Below, in pieces: positions 40,974 through 41,981 of a stretch of DNA of 41,981 bases. Source of the DNA: Planctomycetota bacterium (GTDB taxonomy: Bacteria; Planctomycetota; Phycisphaerae; WQYP01); contig JAKAVA010000037.1 of NCBI GenBank assembly GCA_021827645.1, positions 1 to 41,981 of the forward strand, given 5' to 3'. The position numbers were made by a program, and so were the translations under genes. How positions within the stretch are numbered: position 1 is the stretch's first letter; each line of letters opens with the position of its first letter. Below the pieces are notes generated by a model. The model was not told where the DNA came from. It saw only the letters and a list, made by a program, of their open reading frames with translations, and did not search any database.

Positions 40974-41699
40974 TCACCGCAGGACAACCACTTCCACGCG
41001 GCGATCAAGTGCCAGATCGGTACGCGATACCATGTGGTGGTCACCAAAGCTGATGGCCCGCATTCTGCGTCGCGATACACCATGGCGAGCGAGAAAACTT
41101 TCTACGGACCTGGCACGGGCCAAACCGAGATAGTAATTATTCCTGTATGGATGATGGATGGGTGTATTATCCGTATACCCTTCCACCACCACATGCCGCC
41201 CGGCATACCGGGTGCGCAGTTCATACGCCACATGCATCAGCATGTGGGTGGCCCGGGGGGAAAGCCGGGCACTTCCGGGTGCAAAAAGCAGATCGCTGGA
41301 AAGCACGAAGCGATGCATCTCCACCCGGCGTGCATGCCGCGATCGCATATGGTGCATCCCCTGCATAGATTGCGTGGATGACCCGGAGCCGGAGTTCATC
41401 GGCGGAAGAATGGTGGAATAGCCCGAATTGTTCGCCGGGGCCGTCGTCATTTTCTGCTGATTGGCAGCGGCCTGGGCTGAAGCGGCGGCAGCGATCTGCT
41501 GCTGCTGCTGCAACTGCGTGCGTGTCGCCGCCAGACTTGCCTTGGTCTCCGCCAGTTGCTGCTGCAACTGCTTGTTCTGCATGATGAGCTGATTGCGCTC
41601 CGTTACCAATTTATTATTACTGCAGCCACCGAGAAATACCGATCCCAGCAGCACTGCGCCCATCGTCAGACCGATCCGTGTCCATTTCCGCTCAGCCAT
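40974..41699 (-). CDS. OmpA-family peptidoglycan-binding lipoprotein
   Basis: A lipoprotein of 241 residues from the ATG at 41699. The signal peptide ends in the lipobox LGGC with Cys26 as the lipidated residue. Residues about 30-75 are a Gln-rich coiled coil (QNKQLQQQLAETKASLAATR), followed by an Ala/Ser/Met linker. The OmpA C-terminal domain covers about 125-241: FAPGSARLSPRA, VVVEGYTDNTPI, LGLARARSVESFLARHGVSR, with the Asp and Arg that hold the diaminopimelate side chain. It tethers the outer membrane to peptidoglycan, which fits the DAP-type wall suggested by MurE. Pal is the nearest role, but no tol genes adjoin. The longer frame from 41747 would bury the signal peptide. Confidence 0.9.
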   Translation of the reverse strand: MAERKWTRIGLTMGAVLLGSVFLGGCSNNKLVTERNQLIMQNKQLQQQLAETKASLAATRTQLQQQQQIAAAASAQAAANQQKMTTAPANNSGYSTILPPMNSGSGSSTQSMQGMHHMRSRHARRVEMHRFVLSSDLLFAPGSARLSPRATHMLMHVAYELRTRYAGRHVVVEGYTDNTPIHHPYRNNYYLGLARARSVESFLARHGVSRRRMRAISFGDHHMVSRTDLALDRRVEVVVLR

Positions 41700-41734
41700 A
41701 TGCGTATACTCCATGCAAAACCACCGCCGCACAC

Positions 41735-41754
41735 CATCGGCGTACACGCCGATG
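41735..41754 (-). promoter_or_regulatory. Perfect hairpin in the lipoprotein gene leader
   Basis: CATCGGCG TACA CGCCGATG is an eight-pair stem with a four-base loop, 36 bases upstream of the ATG and inside the predicted leader. It could be a regulatory structure or an operator. Confidence 0.4.
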
Positions 41755-41765
41755 CATCTTCCGGG

Positions 41766-41794
41766 ATTTTAACCTCTGCCTCTGCAAGGTACAA
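41766..41794 (-). promoter_or_regulatory. Candidate promoter of the lipoprotein-his-cysE group
   Basis: On the minus strand TTGTAC (41789-41794) and TAAAAT (41766-41771, five of six) are separated by 17 bases. The -35 is weak. Beyond it, to the window end, I see no gene. Confidence 0.45.
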
Positions 41795-41981
41795 TTTAAC
41801 GAGCTTTTAGCCGAGCCGGTTGCGATGTTGTTATTACAGCATGGCGACGGGCCAGGCGGGGTTGGTGAGAATTGCTTTACACCAGAATTTGATTTTGGAG
41901 TCGTCTGGATTCGCGGTTTCGATGCGGTTCAGGCCCCATAATCAAATCCGTCCGGAATTTTTACACCACACCGCACTTGAC

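Noticed and set aside
41678-41941. Plus-strand frame at the right end
   Set aside because: It overlaps the lipoprotein signal-peptide region and its promoter on the other strand, and no family is recognised.
1-41981. tRNA, rRNA, insertion sequence or prophage genes
   Set aside because: I looked for cloverleaf-like arms, conserved rRNA text, transposase motifs and integrase motifs and saw none that I could support.

Overview
The window is about 42 kb of a bacterial chromosome with moderately high GC. Three things point to the phylum Planctomycetota, most likely class Phycisphaerae. There is a large division and cell-wall (dcw) cluster with no ftsA or ftsZ after ftsQ. There is a glycine-rich surface protein with a PEP-CTERM tail. 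There is an Rhs fragment with the GLDRFGRVVDQ wording typical of planctomycete Rhs proteins. The class assignment is an inference from gene content; no rRNA gene is present.

Layout. Bases 1-3700 are accessory DNA, all coding on the minus strand. They hold a HicB-type antitoxin with a broken hicA behind it, a type-10-like toxin tip with an Imm27-like immunity gene, and a REase-7-like nuclease toxin tip with a HEAT-like partner. No Rhs or other delivery core is attached, and the genes are bordered by short dispersed repeats. Bases 3691-5799 encode the PEP-CTERM glycine-rich protein. Bases 6384-19929 are the dcw operon on the plus strand: ftsL-like, ftsI, murE, murF, mraY, ftsW, murG, murC, murB, ddl, ftsQ-like. 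Together these make the UDP-MurNAc-pentapeptide precursor, lipid I and lipid II, and polymerise and crosslink septal peptidoglycan. mraZ, rsmH, murD, ftsA and ftsZ are absent.

Bases 19994-24587 hold an unknown membrane protein, a WYL regulator, an RDD membrane protein and a Tat-exported GH29 fucosidase. Bases 24724-30795 hold PPK2, a diadenylate cyclase of CdaA type with an altered DGA motif, its YbbR/CdaR-like partner, exonuclease VII (xseA, xseB) and a TPR-like membrane protein. Then come a copper P-type ATPase with two duplicated YHS domains (minus), an acyl-CoA-ligase-like enzyme (plus) and a site-2 protease with zinc ribbons (minus).

Bases 36256-38396 are a second accessory patch. An Rhs fragment and a five-helix membrane protein lie between direct repeats, with further copies of the dispersed repeats seen at the left end. 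Bases 38397-41699 form a minus-strand group: OmpA-type lipoprotein, hisH, hisA and serine acetyltransferase.

The most unusual non-coding feature is a short palindromic repeat, present in four copies, whose stem shows a compensatory base change. It accompanies other repeat modules around the accessory genes.
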